Both the position numbers and the translations under genes were made by a program. Shown here in pieces: positions 62,898-64,000 of a DNA stretch of 64,000 nt. This DNA is from Actinernus sp. WN-2022 (Eukaryota > Cnidaria > Anthozoa > Actiniaria > Actinernidae): positions 124,001 to 188,000 of the forward strand of contig JAOWCC010000936.1 in NCBI GenBank assembly GCA_030867875.1, read 5' to 3'. Below the pieces are notes generated by a model. That model did no database searches and was not told the origin of the DNA. It saw nothing but the letters and a program-made list of their open reading frames with translations. The first letter of the stretch is position 1. Each line of letters begins with the position of its first letter.

Positions 62898-63282
62898 CTT
62901 TGATTTCTGAACCCATATTTCAAATGTCTTGATAACATTCAACCACTGAGGACCAGCAGGAGAGACTCCTATTTGGAGCACGTATACTTTAAGTAGTTAT
63001 TCAAAATCTTGTTTACAAATTTCGTTTAACATTTGATCGAATTTATACAATGTAATACTGTGTAGCCTGACCATAACTGGGGCAAGGGAAATTACCTCAT
63101 TTCAAGAAAACTATTTTTATCTTCACAAACCTCTGTCTTTACTTGTTGTATAAAGTAGAAAAATAAGACAATGGCAATATATTGTATAAACTGCTGTTAT
63201 CAAATTATGGCAAGGCCATGCAATTAAGGCACATATTCTCAGGGTGTTTCAAATTACTGTAACTTCAAAGTCTCGGCAATGC
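62898..63282. other. No gene recognised
   Basis: AT-rich sequence; possible 3' continuation of the helicase fragment on the minus strand, but no frame persists. Confidence 0.3.
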
Positions 63283-63584
63283 TCAACACAGCACACTGAA
63301 GTCCTTTCGCCCTATGTTTAGAAATTTTCTCCTCGATAATTGCGTGCAGGAGAGATACAACGACCACGATTGAGTTGGACTTGGATGATCCTTGAACTTG
63401 AAGTGCATCAAACACAAACGGTAAACTTTGGTAAATAAACGACTTCCCATAACCGGTCTGAAGGACACAGAATCAGTCCTTATCTAAACTAATTACACGA
63501 ATAGCTTCCAACTGCTTACTTTTTAAAGAAAACTGTATTTAGCTTTGTAAGTGCGAACTGAATAGCTTCGATGAAGTCCACCAT
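63283..63584 (-). pseudogene. RecQ/DEAD-type helicase N-terminal fragment, broken
   Basis: On the minus strand from ATG 63,584: an opening helix (MVDFIEAIQFALTKLN), a frameshift near 63,520, LKSKQLEAIRVISLDKD (a Q-motif-like start), an in-frame TGA, then FCVLQTGYGKSFIYQSLPFV with the Walker A (TGYGKS), and VVVVSLLHAIIEEKI where motif Ia is expected. No later helicase motifs follow. Similar RecQ-like fragments are common in cnidarian genomes as I recall. Confidence 0.6.
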
Positions 63585-63599
63585 TACTGAGAATGCTAA

Positions 63600-64000
63600 G
63601 AGCATGCGCAGTTTCGATGTCCTAGAATCTAGGACATCCGGTTTCGTGTCTTACCAGAGCCTCTGATTTTTCAGTTAGTTGAAGAGGCACTGCATGGGAA
63701 CGAGAATGAGGTAAGCACTAGATGATATAACTCAAAAGGACCTTTGCTTCGGAAACTCCGAATGACGTCATACGATATTTCTCCGACCTGCTCCGACCGA
63801 ATGGAGATTCAAGATGGCGGATTGTTTACTTTCCCCAACCTCGTTCCCAGGGGTCATTACGCGCCTAATCAAAGATGGCGTCGAATGTACCCCTGGTACA
63901 GGCTGGTGGGATACGGCCACGGATTGGCTAGACGATTCGCGCGCGCTGATTGGAGAATTTCGAATAGCGTAAGCTTCTGTAAATTTAAACAAAATTTGAA
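63600..64000. other. Repeat-derived sequence, no gene
   Basis: Starts with the block shared with 56.83 kb. CCAACCTCGTTCCCAGGGG at 63,836 is a word I recall as a frequent repeat in corals. The minus-strand ORF here is not convincing. Confidence 0.4.

Overview
The window looks like nuclear DNA of a marine invertebrate, most likely a cnidarian (a hexacoral would fit). It is AT-rich, with many small coding exons, GT-AG introns, tRNA-like units, non-LTR retrotransposon tails and very many short inverted-repeat elements. Several element ends (for example those at 49.4 kb, 56.4 kb and 61.1 kb) resemble repeats I recall from coral genomes; that is recollection, not a search.

One host gene dominates. 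From 3,612 to about 50.7 kb the plus strand carries at least 39 exons that join in one uninterrupted reading frame. They encode the C-terminal ~2,120 residues of an RNF213-like giant E3 ubiquitin ligase: the end of the AAA+ module, the E3 module with a C3HC4 RING (24.7 kb), the RZ zinc finger (30.1-30.6 kb) and the C-terminal helical region. The 5' part lies outside the window. The last intron may be optional: a splice donor overlaps the stop codon at 50,674, giving two possible C-termini.

Introns are crowded with tandem repeats. A 5.7 kb array of a 52-bp unit fills most of intron 1. At least eight other introns carry minisatellites that abut or include a splice site, and in three of them the unit is a copy of the preceding exon end plus its donor. 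Many short DNA transposons are present. Paralogous copies in the window supply pre-insertion sites for several of them, which fixes their target duplications (TTAA and 8 bp among others).

Intron 30 holds the most foreign-looking block, 33,918-41,832. It is strongly GC-rich, is bounded by related inverted terminal repeats and a 5-bp flanking duplication, and encodes broken remnants of a DDE integrase and the N-terminal part of a protein-primed-type DNA polymerase B, as in Polinton/Maverick elements, plus an unrecognised gene. A 638-bp copy of host RNF213 intron and exon sequence sits inside its right terminal repeat, joined at 4-bp microhomologies.

Downstream of the gene (51-64 kb) I find no intact gene. 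There are diverged duplicated blocks, nested inverted-repeat elements, a 3.3 kb foldback element whose arms carry 15-bp minisatellites and which has a 9-bp target duplication, a Harbinger-like element, and a broken RecQ-type helicase fragment on the minus strand.
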